DNA of 64,000 nucleotides, taken from positions 66,774,849 through 66,838,848 of the forward strand of contig CM056383.1 in the NCBI GenBank assembly GCA_029718625.1. Direction: 5' to 3'. A program made the translations under genes and the position numbers. This document shows positions 22,564-36,000 of this stretch, one piece after another (position 1 is the first letter of the stretch; the number at the start of each line of letters is the position of its first letter). Origin of the DNA: Synaphobranchus kaupii (lineage: Eukaryota; Chordata; Actinopteri; Anguilliformes; Synaphobranchidae). The notes below the pieces were generated by a model. That model had not been told where the DNA came from. It was given only the letters and a program-made list of their open reading frames with translations, and searched no databases.

Positions 22564-23350
22564 TATACCGTAACATGCTCAGTGGGGGAATTCCCAACAA
22601 TTCATTCAATGAAAGGTCACTTTCCTCTCCACAATTGTGGTACAGCACAGATGTATCTACGTGTATTCCATAAAAATAAAAATACATTAATATAGAACAT
22701 AATATTAAATCATAGAGCAAAAGCAGAATGTTTCCCAAGCCAAGACTGTGACAGAACTAATGCAAGCAAGCCATGGGACAAGTAATACTCTTGATGTGGT
22801 GAACCATCATCAACTTAGACTGTCTCCAGCTACTTGGAAATATTCTGACCTCAGTAAATAGACGTAAAAAGTTTATATAAGTCCCAATTTTATATAGAAG
22901 CCATTTGTGTAGGTAATATTGATGAATCTGGAAACAGAAATTAAAACTCCTTTTAGAAACGAATCTAAATTCTACATTATAGCTCTTTTAAAAAAACAGC
23001 ACCTCTGCTTTATTTACTGTATACTCCAGATGGGTGCAGAACAAGGGACGATCTGTTTCAGGATTTATTTTAAATCGACCAGTTAAATTAAATTAATTTA
23101 ATTATTATTTAATAATTATTATTCAGTTTGCGCAATCATGTCTTGATATGAGATTTGCATAAGCACCAGCTACAGCTGTGTACTGCAAGTATATTCTAAA
23201 GATTTTACTGTGCTCAAGTACAGGAGTGAACCATATTAAAAAAAGAAATATTTTAAGTCTTAAAAATATTTTTGAGATCCTTCATGTTTGGAGACATGGC
23301 TAGTCTCAGAAAACTAGTTTTACTAGTTTTACTGTTTTGCTTTTCCCTCC

Positions 23351-23358
23351 CTATAAAC
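23351..23358 (+). promoter_or_regulatory. Conserved TATA-like motif upstream of GIMAP C
   Basis: CTATAAAC lies 210 bp before the ATG of copy C, in the same conserved context as at 13232. Confidence 0.33.
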
Positions 23359-23560
23359 AGTTAAAGGAAGACTGCAGATAAAAAGTAGCATGCAATATGG
23401 AATAAGGAGTGGTCAAAACCTTTGTACTTTGACCTGTGATCGGGTGGAGAAAACACTCGCAGAACATAAGAAAGGAATCAGTTTGTTAACATTAACTTGT
23501 TGTAATACTTAACACAATACATGTTACTGGTGGTGTGAGAATGCGCTAATTTGAAGAGCC

Positions 23561-26500
23561 ATGGGAGAAAGATTCCTTACATCCGCGACAGATCTGGGAC
23601 TTGGTAAGTTACAGAGTCACATTTATACTCAGATATCTCATATGTCATTCACCTTGAAGAACTTTCTCAAATAAATATTGTTAACTGAATCCTGCTAGCA
23701 GTGGCTACTATTGTTTTACACAGGTATTTTGATTGTACGTGAATACATTTTTAATGTTCAAATTATTTACTTAAGGTTCAAGGGTTCCTTTCCCTAAAAA
23801 TGGAAAATAAACAGTTTATCGTGGTTTGGCAGGGTACTGTCAATGGAACGAGGGAGGGGAATGCTTACTGGCTAAGGACACATTATTTGTTCTTATAATA
23901 TAAACTTCATTCATAAATCCAGGAAAAATAATATGTAAAACAAATCAAATCAAAAAGCAGCTCCGAACACAACCAGCTTAGCATTGCTAACATTGTTATC
24001 TACAATGGTTTAGTTTCAATATCAATTTTTATTTTTTGAGCATCAATTCTTAAGGGTAGGCTACTTGTAAGAGTGCCACTGGATATGATGTTTTTCTGAT
24101 ATCATTAAAACTACTCACAAACAGTTCACAGACAGCCCCATTGGGCGTCAAAATATAAATAAAAATAACTCACAAGAAGTTCAGACTAAAAATGAAAGTC
24201 ACACTGGTTTAATGTTTTCTTGAAATTTATTACCTGTCAGCAGTGGCGTCGCCAGACCTATTTTAGCGGGCTTTAGCCTCCCTAAAATGTACTATAGCCC
24301 CCCTAAATATTTTTTGCACCACTAGTTTTAATCATGACATTTTTTTCAAATGGATTTGACAAACTGCGCCACCGAGACTCCAGAACCATAACGCACATTG
24401 AATGCCCGGTACTAGGACCCTGGGGAGGCCGCTATACCCTTAATCTAGTGCAGCCATTTTGTTTAGAGTGCAGTGTGGTGTGCACACTGAGTTGCGTGGT
24501 CGCTCAATTCAAATGATCACTATAGAGAGTGGGTTGTAGAACATTCTTGTCTATCGTAGCTCACAATTAAACTTGGTCTATTCCAAAGCAATGCTATCCA
24601 ATCTTTCCTAAATTATTTAATGTAATTTGGCCCTGTTTTTTTATTAAATTTTTTTTTCCATCTTACCATCTGAAGAGAATGTGGTCAAGGAAACTGTATG
24701 TGTCACGTAAAACTGTGAAAGGAGAATCATTTATAGTGGAAATAATCCGTGATTCGGATGTTACACTTAGAAATGGAAAAGAGAAATGACTAGACTATAG
24801 GGTATGTCTGAACAATTGTCTGCATCCATTGCTTTGGGAAAAGCATAACATTATTATTATTCTTATTATTGTTCATTTATTTGGAATGTATTTCTATTTG
24901 AATAGAAACCGTGGTCCTATACAGAGGCTAGACATTCTTGTGTTCACAAATAACATTTTCTATTATTTGACATGTCAAAAGAATTAGTACTATTACTTAT
25001 TTGGCGTCATCTGACCCACAGACATACAGTAGGCTACATTACTGGGGCAAACATGTTTGGATAGGTTTGTAAAATGCAATAGGCTATTTTCTAGATCAAA
25101 ATATTTCTCATTTGTATCTGTATTTATTTATTCATCCCCCCTTTCCCTATTGTAAATTAAATTATGTTTATTGGTTAAATGTCTGTGAATTGTAGAGAAA
25201 TTTGTAGCAGCAGTGAACATTTTAAGACCTGTACATTTTCTAAATTAAACTCGACAACAAAGTATAAACATATCCCTTCTGGAGTGTAATTATTTGTCAA
25301 CTGTTAAAAACATTCATTGAAATCATATGTTGTTCCATAAGGCAATTTTTGTTAGTTGGCATTTAATGTTTGAATGACCACATTCTCTTGAGATGGTAAG
25401 ATGAAAAAACACAGGGCCAAGTTACATTAAATAATTTAGGAAAGATTGGATAGCATTGCTTTGGCATAGAGCTAGTTTAATTCGTGTGAGCTACGATAGG
25501 CAATGTTGTTTGTTGCAACTTGGCCAAATTTTGATATCAATAATTTTAAAGGCAGGCCTAGTTTTTTCAAAGTTGGAATTAATGACTTACAGACAGTGCT
25601 TTGTAGGCTATAAGTGAGTAACTTGGCATTTGTATTACATTCAAAATTTTTTTTTGTTGAGATATCAGATTTCATACTTTTTACTCTGCTATAATTAGCA
25701 TAGACATTTATGCCATCTCATTTTAGCAAAATTTGTTGATAAACTCGTGAATGACAATTTAGGACGTGAAAGCATAGCCTACTTGAGCTACATAGAGAAT
25801 ATTTTATTCTAATCTGCGAATGAACCGGCGCTGGGAACCTGTGTATCAGTCTTTCAGGCACGGAGGTGCCCACCCATAATTAATTATGTCATCTATCTCC
25901 ATTTGGCATGCAATTTTACCGGTTTCTGTGGGGCTTTACCGTTACCTGGGAATTAGGTATAGCCAACCGCTGTTCTCCAGCCATAGTTTGCAAATTAGTT
26001 GGTTAGCTAAGATAGTTTCTGTGAATACACGGGTGGAACCTTAGTGGAAGCTTTCATATGTTTGCAGTTCATTGGAAAAACCAGTGAACTTTTAATTTGG
26101 AAACGTTGTTTCTGAGACTTCCGGTTTTTAACTGTGGCTTCCTGGTCTAGGTTTGCGTTTCTCTCTAAATTACGGTTACAGTTCTATTTTGGTGCCAAGT
26201 ATACTGACAAATGGATGTATGTAGAGAATAGAGCACACACTTCCGCACTGCAGATAAAAAAATTACGTACACGAATCAGGTTTTACATTTACACTTCAAT
26301 AAATTTCAGTTACAAATTTAGATTTTACATTTTCAATTTGACTTACATTTGCGAATCTCAATTTACGATTTTAAGTTTACATTTGCAATTTGAGTTACAT
26401 TTGCGAATCTCGATTTACGTTTACAAAATGTTTAGGCAGCTATCTACCTCCATACAGCTCTACTGGGAAAGCAGATTCCAGGAAGAGCTACTCACTCACT

Positions 26501-29444
26501 TTTGTCTTTCATAGGTGCAGCGTCCCGTTTATCTGAGCTCAGAATTGTGCTCTGTTGTAATGACCAGTGGAAGAAGAATTTGGCGGTAAACACCATCCTC
26601 GGCCGAACACAAGTTTCGCCGACCCCTCCGATAAAAATAGAGGGCAAAGTGGAAGATAGACATGTTCTTTTTGTCAGTTCACCAGACTGGACAGAATATT
26701 CTGTTCAGAACCCTTGGAAGCACGTCAAACAGCAGATTGAGGAAAGCGTGTCATTATGTCCACCAGGACCACATGCTTTCCTCATGGTCATTCCTTTATG
26801 TCCATTTAGAGAGGCGGAGAGGAGGGAAGTGGAGGAACGTCTACAGCTCTTTTATGAATGTATCTGGAGACGCTCAATAGTGCTGTTCTCTGGGAAAGCT
26901 CGGTTGGGAGGTAAAACCATTGAGAAGTATATTAAGGAAGAACCATGCCTACAACAGCTTATACAGAAATGTGGGAACAGGTATCATGTGCTCAGCACTG
27001 AAAATAGGGAGGAGCTTCTGGAGACCATAGATGTGACAGCAAATAGGTGCGCGAGTTTTCAAATGATGGAGGCTTCAGAAGAGATAGAAGAGAAGAAGGC
27101 AGTACTGGAAGAAAATGCCAAACAGAGGCTAGTCATGGTGCAGAAAAAAAGAGCAACACTCAGAAAGACGATTAATGGTGAGTTTTCCACTACATTGTTT
27201 GTTATCAGAGTTTATTATCATAGATACAGGGATTTTTCTGTAGAATATTTTGATGGATAATATTTTGACTGAAATGTGATGGAAGGAAAAAGCATACCTG
27301 CCCATCTTATCCAAGGCTATTTATGAGGGCATTGGCATCATTCTGTCTGTTGTCTAGCAAAATTATTCAGATTCAATGGATGAGGTTGCTAGAACATTGT
27401 GTACGAATAATTGGCTACCCCTTAGATGAGAATGGCTATGGTGTCTGGACATGTACTCTATATTGTACTACATTTTCACTGGTATCAACCCCAGATGTTC
27501 AACATCTAGAGTGTCTGGAAAGGGAAGTCATAGTTTCTATAGGATTGGTTTCTTCTAAAAATGCCATATGCAATCTGGTTCTAGCACCTTTAACAATGAG
27601 TTATAAGTTACTTGTTGAGGTGGCTTGAATTTCCAGCTCGCCACACCTACACAAAGGTATGATTCATCAGAAGTAATTGACAACTGCTTTATTAGAAAAG
27701 CACAACCCTGCCTGGAATACCTTCACTCAGGGATACTGAGGATGTTACAATCAGTACATTGCTCTTAATGGCATTGTCATCACTCAAATACCAGTAAATG
27801 ATTATAATTTTCTCTTTCTGTGACAGAGGCAGCGCACAGTTTCTCAGATATAACAATGGTTCTCCTGGGAAGATTCTGTGCAGGGAAGTGCTCCACAGGA
27901 AACAACATCCTGGGAAAAAAGGCGTTTGACACAACGATTAACACTTTGGAGTGTGTGGTGAAGCAGAGTAAAGTGAATGGGAGGAAGGTTACTGTGGTCC
28001 TAACACCTGGATGGCAGAGAGATTTCTCAGGGCAGGAAGACCAGGAAGACACACAGAACATTAAAGATAGGATAAAGCAAAGCGAGTCCTTGTGCCCCAG
28101 CAAACCCCATGCTTTCCTCCTGGTAATATACTGCGACTCGTCCTTCACAGAGACGGACAGGAGGAGAGTGGAGGAACATCTGTCAGTTCTCGGTGAGGAA
28201 GCCAGTGAACGCACATTGGTGCTGTTCACTTGGGGGGACAAACTTGGAGAGACAACAATCGAGATGCACATTGAAAGATGGAATGAGCTTCGATGGCTTG
28301 TTGATAAGTGTGGTAACAGGTATCACGTCTTGGACAATAAAAGTACCGATCGCTCTCAGGTCGGAGAACTGCTGGAGAAGGTGGATGAGATGTTGACTGA
28401 AAGTAAATATCCGGTTTCCGTGTATCAGGAAAGCAAAATGAAGGACAGGGAGCTAAAGGAAATGAACCAAGAGAAAGATAGAGAGGTAAAACAGGTGAAA
28501 GAAGAGTTAGAACCGAGAAGCCTGCAATCAGATTTGAGGGTCAGAGATGACGACAGACAACCGAGAACCAAGGAGGAAGACCTTTCGGAAATAATGGATG
28601 TGTCCCATTTAGGTGAGTCTTATCTTAATCTTTCTCATGTACTACTGTTACTGGATCCATATTAAACAGAGTGAACTGGGTCCTTAGACTGTTTCAAAAT
28701 TGACTGGCTCTGATCTCAATTTCTTCTGAATTTAATTAAAGTATTTGCAAAACAATAAATGGAAGACATTTTGAGATAAAAAGGGAAATACCGTATATAC
28801 GGATTGTGAACTTTTTGCTTGGTTTTGCAGCGAGGGGACAGAGACGCCAAGGACAACCGGATCTGCCTTCACGTGAAGATGAAGAGAAACAGACGGAGGG
28901 AGAGCAGGAGCTACAGAGAGAGAAGAAGAAGCTAAGAGACCGACACCGAACCGAGCTGGAGGAGTTGGAGAGAAAGTTTGGAGAGGATAGTGCTACGAAA
29001 ACCTTGGACGAAGCAATTCAGAAACTGATTAACAGGCTGAAAGGAGAGACGGGTGTACCCATGAGAGAGCTTGAGGAAGAACTGAAGAGAAAGCTAGAGA
29101 ATAAAGCATGGGTAGAGAAGGAAGAAAGGAGGAGGAGGGAGGAGAAAGAGATTGAGCTAAAGAAGAGGCATAGAAAAGAGATGGAGGCACTCAGACAGCT
29201 GTACAGCGAGGAGCCCAGACAGGATGGACAGGGGTACCTGAAGCCTGGATTGGCCATTCTGGGGGCAGTAATAGGGGGTATAGCAGGGGCTCTGAGGGGT
29301 CCAGGTGGGGTGGCTGGGGGAACTACCTTAGGGGCTGTCGTAGGAGCCCAACTGGGAGAAATATTTGGAGGAGGGGAGAGACCCAGAGAGAAGACAGGAA
29401 GAGAAAGAAGGAACAGCATGGAAGACCCAGGTGGCAATTTTTAA
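23561..29444 (+). CDS. GIMAP-like two-AIG1-domain protein, copy C (4 exons, 701 aa)
   Basis: Exons are 23561-23603, 26515-27177, 27827-28612 and 28831-29444, all phase 1 and open. Exon 2 is 6 nt shorter than in A and B. The second-domain P-loop is GRFCAGKC (residues 250-257), with cysteine at the magnesium-binding position. The second domain also has an extra DQE triplet in SGQEDQEDTQ, shared with D. The leader reads MGERFLTSATDLGL, differing from the other copies. Intron 1 is built quite differently from A and B (see 24241-26440) but is almost the same as in D. Downstream lies the convergent slc12a8 copy 1. Confidence 0.88.
24241..24540. mobile_element. hAT-like terminal segment in GIMAP C intron 1
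   Basis: It starts CAGTGGCGTCGCCAGACC, a terminal motif resembling hAT-type elements of fish. No matching right end was found in the window, so this is a partial element or a one-ended match. The same segment is at 43551-43850 in copy D. Confidence 0.4.
24550..25500. mobile_element. Long inverted-repeat element in GIMAP C intron 1
   Basis: Arms of about 130 bp at 24550-24687 and 25374-25500 are inverted copies of each other. For example, ctatcgtagctcac on the left matches gtgagctacgatag on the right. They enclose about 690 bp without coding potential. The pair is also present in copy D (about 43860-44800). The structure suggests a foldback or TIR-type non-autonomous DNA transposon of unidentified family. 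Confidence 0.6.
26280..26432. repeat. Degenerate TTACATTTGCGAATCTC-type tandem repeat
   Basis: At least four imperfect units of TTACATTTGCGAATCT/CGATTTACG alternate in the last 240 bp of GIMAP C intron 1. They are repeated at 45581-45733 in copy D. The origin is unknown. Confidence 0.6.
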
Positions 29445-30043
<599 letters not shown>

Positions 30044-33000
30044 CTATTTGAGTCTGCTGGCAAGTTCATCAGCACTAAAGAGGGATGAGTGGTGGTATCT
30101 GTCACGTGAGGCAAAGTCAGCATTCTCCTCAGTCAGTTGTCGGGTCTCCATGCCAACGGCCATAAATGAGGGCGTTAACACGATCTGGTCCTGGAGGGTC
30201 GGGGTCTTTTCAAACCACCAATGAAAAATGTCACTGAGGGTGGGACTTATGATTTACATGTATGGGTAGCGTTGAGTACTGAATGTTTTAGCCTTTTATA
30301 TTTTAGTGATAAAATATATATATATACTACTCAAAAGAAGTTAAGGGTCAAAAATATTTGCACATAAATATAGGCTAACAAGCTAAAATGGTGACGACTA
30401 ATGACAAAATAATTCTTTGATGGCTCAAGAACAGAAAACACAAAAAACTTTTGATTAGACACTAGTTTATTACCCTGATGAAAAAAGTCATGCACCCCCC
30501 CCCAAAATGATGTTCACACAAGTCGCAGAAGCTTCAGTAACTGGTGTAGCCACTGTTAGCATTCAGACATCCTTGACAACATTGGCACATGCTGTTGATC
30601 AGGTGTTGGAAATAACGTTGAGGGATCGCTAGCCATTCTGCGACTAATCGCTGAGCCAGTTGCTGGAGGTTGACGGCAGGGACGTGATGTGATCGAACTC
30701 GCCGCCCTAGTTCATCCCACGCATGCTCAATTGGTGACAAGTCGGGTGAATATGCAGGCCAATCCATGTGCAGAACGTTTGGGGGGTGCATGACTTTTTT
30801 CATCAGGGTAATAAACTAGTGTCTAATCAAAAGTTTTTTGCTTTGTGTTTTCTGTTCTTGAGCCATCAAAGAATTATTTTGTAATTAGTCGTCACCATTT
30901 TAGCTCGTTAGCCTATATTTATATGCACAAATATTTTTGACCCTTAACTTCTTTTGAGTAGTATATATACGTACATACACAAACACGCACACACACATAT
31001 ATACACGTACACACGTACAAACGCAGACATACTGTATATATATTATATGTTTATTATATGTTTATTTTTTTTATTTGATTAGACAAACAGCCATTTTGTT
31101 GGCCATGATTCACACATGCCATAAACACACCTGCCCACTTTCTTAAGGGATGACTGTACCCATTTGAAGAAACAGAACCGAGCAGCTGCCCCTATGAACA
31201 AAACAAACACAAACTGTGAAAATGTTGAGGATACCAATATCTCCCTTTAAAAATGCAATGCTGGGAAAGTGTTTGGTTGGATTGGATTTGGTTGTATTCA
31301 CTCTGTTGTAGACACCAGTAGGTTCCCTGCTAACTAAAAGGATGTTACTGGACAGATAGAGAACATATGTTGTAGACCAGGGCTGCATTCGGATCCAATT
31401 TAACATGCTCCCTTCCCTTATCGTCTTCCCTCGAGGGAGCTATCTTGTGACGTGCAGCAATTTGCTACGTGCAGCAAGCAAACTTAAAAGGTGCTCTGCA
31501 AGGGAGGATTGACGAGAACTGAACTGTGCTCGCAACATTTCGGAAGTGCAACACCATAGAGTTGAAATGTGACCGCCACATAATTCTGTTTTTACCGCCC
31601 ACTTTTTCAATGTGGAGCATTGCATTGTGGGATTCCCTTCTTGCTGGAAGCTTGCATTTTATACCCTTGGTGTGGCTGCCATATTTCATCCTGGCATTTT
31701 GGGGATTCCCCCCTTGAAGCAAGGGAAGGGAACGATAGGAAGAAAGGATCAATTTTGGATCCGAACGCAGCCCAGGGGTGGTCAGGCTCCAGTCCTGGAT
31801 GGCCACAGTGTCTACTGATTTTTGTTGCATGTCTGCACTTAAGCCACTGATTGGCTAAGGAGTCCACGGACCATGTTTCCAAGGCCTAAATTGGCATAGG
31901 ATTGACAGAAAATAACATAATCCTAGTGACACTACAGCCCATGTCAGATACATGGCCTTGGTAAGTTTGGACCATGGACCTGGCAGAATAGCACAATAAC
32001 ATGGATATCACTCCATATCAAATAACATGGATATCACTCCATATCAAACATAGTTAACTTATATTGTACTAATTAGCAGATAAATGCCATGTCCAATATT
32101 AACTGTAATGTCACAAATTATAATGAAAATAAAGGTAATTGATTTAAAACTGTTGTCTGTTTACTCCAAATGGATGTGGGCCTGGTGGATCACTTATCAT
32201 GAACACAGTTTTATACCTGACTTACATGACCAGGCAACTGCACTTCATGTCCCAACTGTTATATTTTTTGCTTTTCAGTGTTTGTACACCAAAGTTAAAC
32301 TTTGGACATCATATAACCTCCTCAGAATCCATGCATGTAGCCTGATGCCTGAGAACTTTATATTGTTCTCTTAATCATTGACTTGTGGAGTGGGAAGCAC
32401 ATTCCTCTGAAGTTAAATTCTCAGTTTCTTGGGCTCAGAAGAGCATTTTCAGACATCAGTGAATATAATAGTCTGCTCAAATAGTTTATAAATTAAACCC
32501 ATAATTAAATATTGCTGTGGATGAAATGGCAAAATTCAGAAGTCTGTATTCACCTATTGGCAGACCAGGGCTTGCTTGTCCAATGTAGAGGAAGAGGATA
32601 ATGGCGACTGCAATATTGATGCAGGCATAGACCCACTGTATAATAAACATTATCATTATGGAACACAATGCCTGAAAAAAGAAGATAAATGTCAATAATC
32701 ATTGAAAAGGCAGTTAGAATATCCACTGAGAAACAGAAGAGACTAACAGAAACTTTATAGATTTACACCTCCTATTATTCTTTTAACCAACTTACGCCAA
32801 TAAGTGCCATCCAGTGGTTGCAGAATGTGGAGTAAATTGACTTGGGCATTAACTGAATTTCTGACCCCTGTGGTTTTGGTTTGGGGACAGAATCTGTTGA
32901 GGACATTTGCACAGAAATGTAATACTCATAAAGCAAAGTTCGTAATACTTTTACAACTACAGCATTTGCTTAAATTATTTGTTAAAAAACGTAACCTTGA

Positions 33001-36000
33001 ACCACAGTTCTGAGACAGGTTTTGTACAACTAAACTGACTTTTAGAGAAAGCAGAAAATGCTACAGGTCATTCCTGGAGATTACTCAATCACCTGAATTT
33101 GCACATTCAAGAACAAGTGATATAAACAGAAGTAAAGACATTACAGAATGAACAGGAACCAAGCTCACCTGAAGGATCCAGCATGGAGCCTGGTGGACAG
33201 GTTAGCTCTGGGGAGGTCGGACAGGATGGGGCCCTCATCTCTTGACCAACTCCTAGTTTTTGGCCCTGTTGAGAATCCTTTGCTGCAGCTTCTTCCAATA
33301 GTCCACTTTGAGGTTGAGCACCATCAAGGCCATGAACTTCCCCAATATTCATCGACATCCCCTGCTCATCTAAACTTTCACCGTGTTCTGTATCTGAAGG
33401 CCCATCAGACCAAAACCCAAAGCTGTCCATCAGTGTTTGTTTGAGGGGGGGCCTCGATCTCCTCCCCCGCTGGGTGAAACTGGAGGTCTTCCAGGTCTCC
33501 TCCTTTAAGGGGTTGGGTGGCTGAAGTATCTGGTCCAAGTCCCTGGTGAACTCAAGCAGTGTCCCATTGCTATAGTTCTTGACGATCTCACCTGTTCCAT
33601 ACCCAGAGTGGTCAATGTTCATGAGTGGCCTACTGACAGCATGAGCAGGGGCCTCCCTCGTTAGAGGCTTTTGCTCCTTGTCCTGAAGATTGTAGGTCAT
33701 GACCACACAGAAGTAGGAGTAATCGATGATGCTGTAGGTCAGCATGAAGTTGATGGTGACAATTGGGGCCAGGACATTGACCTGACCGATGAAGACAAAG
33801 GCCATGGTCACCAGGCTGGTCAGGCAGATGGCTGCCACGGGGGTCTTGTTGGGACCTCTCTGTGAAAGACAAATATGTGTAACTGCAAGGAGCCATTACA
33901 AGTTTACAACGGTTTCTTTCAAATGTTTTCTATACCTCAGGTAGTCTTTTCACGTGTTCCAGAACAGCACGTCTTCCTTTTACTGTGTAGGCCCAGTTTT
34001 TTTTCCAAAAACATATTAGGTTATAACTAAAATGCCTTTGTACAGACTGTATCCACTTGCTGGTACAAGAATCAACATGGTTAGCCAATCCTGAACCTGG
34101 AAGGCTACCCTCCCGCAGGATAGGACTGAAGACCTCTTGGACAGGATTGGGCAGCCAAAAATGGTGGCAACTAGTAAGAATTAGTCAAGTCTACATTTAC
34201 ACATGTTTTGTGCAAATGTAATCAGACCTTGCGGTGCTAATGTTTGGCCTTTGTTTGATTAGAGCTCACTATTCTGACCATCACATATTACAACATACAC
34301 ATGGCAGTTGTGCACAACGGAAATACAGGATTTATTTTTCTTTTTTTACAAAGAGCAGAAAAGGCCAAGAATCACAGAATGCGTAGGAAAAGTGAGAACG
34401 CCGGGATATTACTTTAACTTCGGATCAATTTCAGAGAGACCCCGAAAGAGAGCGCCGTCCCGTCGTCAGCCAACTGTCCTTCCACTCACCCCGTGTGCCA
34501 GGAAGCCCAGGAGGGGGATGACCCGCTCCTGCGCGATGCACTGGAGGATTCTGGGAGCACCGTACAGGCCGCCCATGCAGGACGCCAGAGAGGAGATGTA
34601 GAGGCCCAGCAGAAACAGGAAACCCACCAAGGAGACCTGGAAAACCCAAGTATTGACTCATTGTAATGGCCTGCCACACGTTTACAAACATAAACTTAAA
34701 AAAAAAAAAAGATTTAAAAAAAGATATGATAAATGATGATGACCTTTTCTGCTATTAAGAAATCATAGCGCAGAGCCTCTCTGGTGCAAATGGCTCCCAG
34801 CAGAAACACAAAGATAAGATACAGGAACCACCTGCGGGTACACAAATCAGCCACCGCACGGCCAAACGTCCAGCGTCAATTCAACTCTAAACAGTGTACA
34901 TGTTCAACTCTAAACAGTGTACATATGAGCCTGATCTGGCCAGAGTAGGCTCATATGTACACCGCTAGAGTTTAATCAACACTGGACATTTTGCTGTGAA
35001 TTTACAGTGCACCATAACGATTAAAAATAAGATCATTAGTGGGTGGTCTTGTCACAGGTGATGTATAGATGACTATTTAAAAGTGCTGAGAAATAAGGAA
35101 GGTACAGGCTATTAGTCTCTGTACTCTATACATTACATACAGATTATACTGTATTATATACACAGTAGATCCTCGGTTTTATAGACCGATTAGTCTACTG
35201 AACAGGCACAAAGGTAGAGGAAGCATAGACAATTACCCTTTATCACACTACAGATAGATGCTGCCCCCTAGTTTATTTTAATTTCACCAGGAAGAAATGC
35301 ACTGAGATCTGAATCCCTCTTATCTGACATATAACATACATTTAGAAAGAAAGTCTGCAATCAACAATCAACATACAAGGATTACACTTTTGTATTAAGA
35401 GGATTTTTTTTTTAAAAAGGTACTTATGTAAGATCAAGGTGACCAAACCAGATCTACCAATCTACTATAAGGCTACAAAATCTAATTTTCTGAATATTTA
35501 ACAACATATTTTCACAGAGAATATTTAAAATTATATTATGCGGGAGAGACACCTACGAAATGAAAAGTGCAGCCAGTGTCCCCAGGGGGATGCTCTGCTC
35601 AGGTCTCTGGAGGTCGGAGCTCATGTTGAAGCCGGCCATCACACCTACACAGCAGAACCAGGATAAACACCTGAGAAACTTAAAACCGTCTCTGTCCGAA
35701 CAATTCAAAACCCTGTACATGTCCGTTTTTAACATATTTACCCTTTTCTGTACTGGCAGGTCGAGGCATGCTTGAACACAGGGGGAAACTCTGACCTTAC
35801 AATCGTCGTATGTGCCTTCAACTAAATCCGATAGCCTGAAATCCTTCATTACATTACATTACATTCAGCAGATGCCCTTTCTATAGTGATTTACAATGCA
35901 GGAGAACATAAATTAATCTCCCTGATTTACATGTGTAAAATGATCATTGGTCATGTTACTGGTTTTGCATGTGCTAAAGTTCTTAGTAATATTAGACAAT

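Noticed and set aside
26134..26514. 126-codon frame before GIMAP C exon 2 (also 45435-45815)
   Set aside because: The codons come from the degenerate TTACATTTGCGAATCTC-type repeats and AT-rich intron. The exon 2 acceptor at 26514 and the conserved ATG exon 1 explain the gene better.
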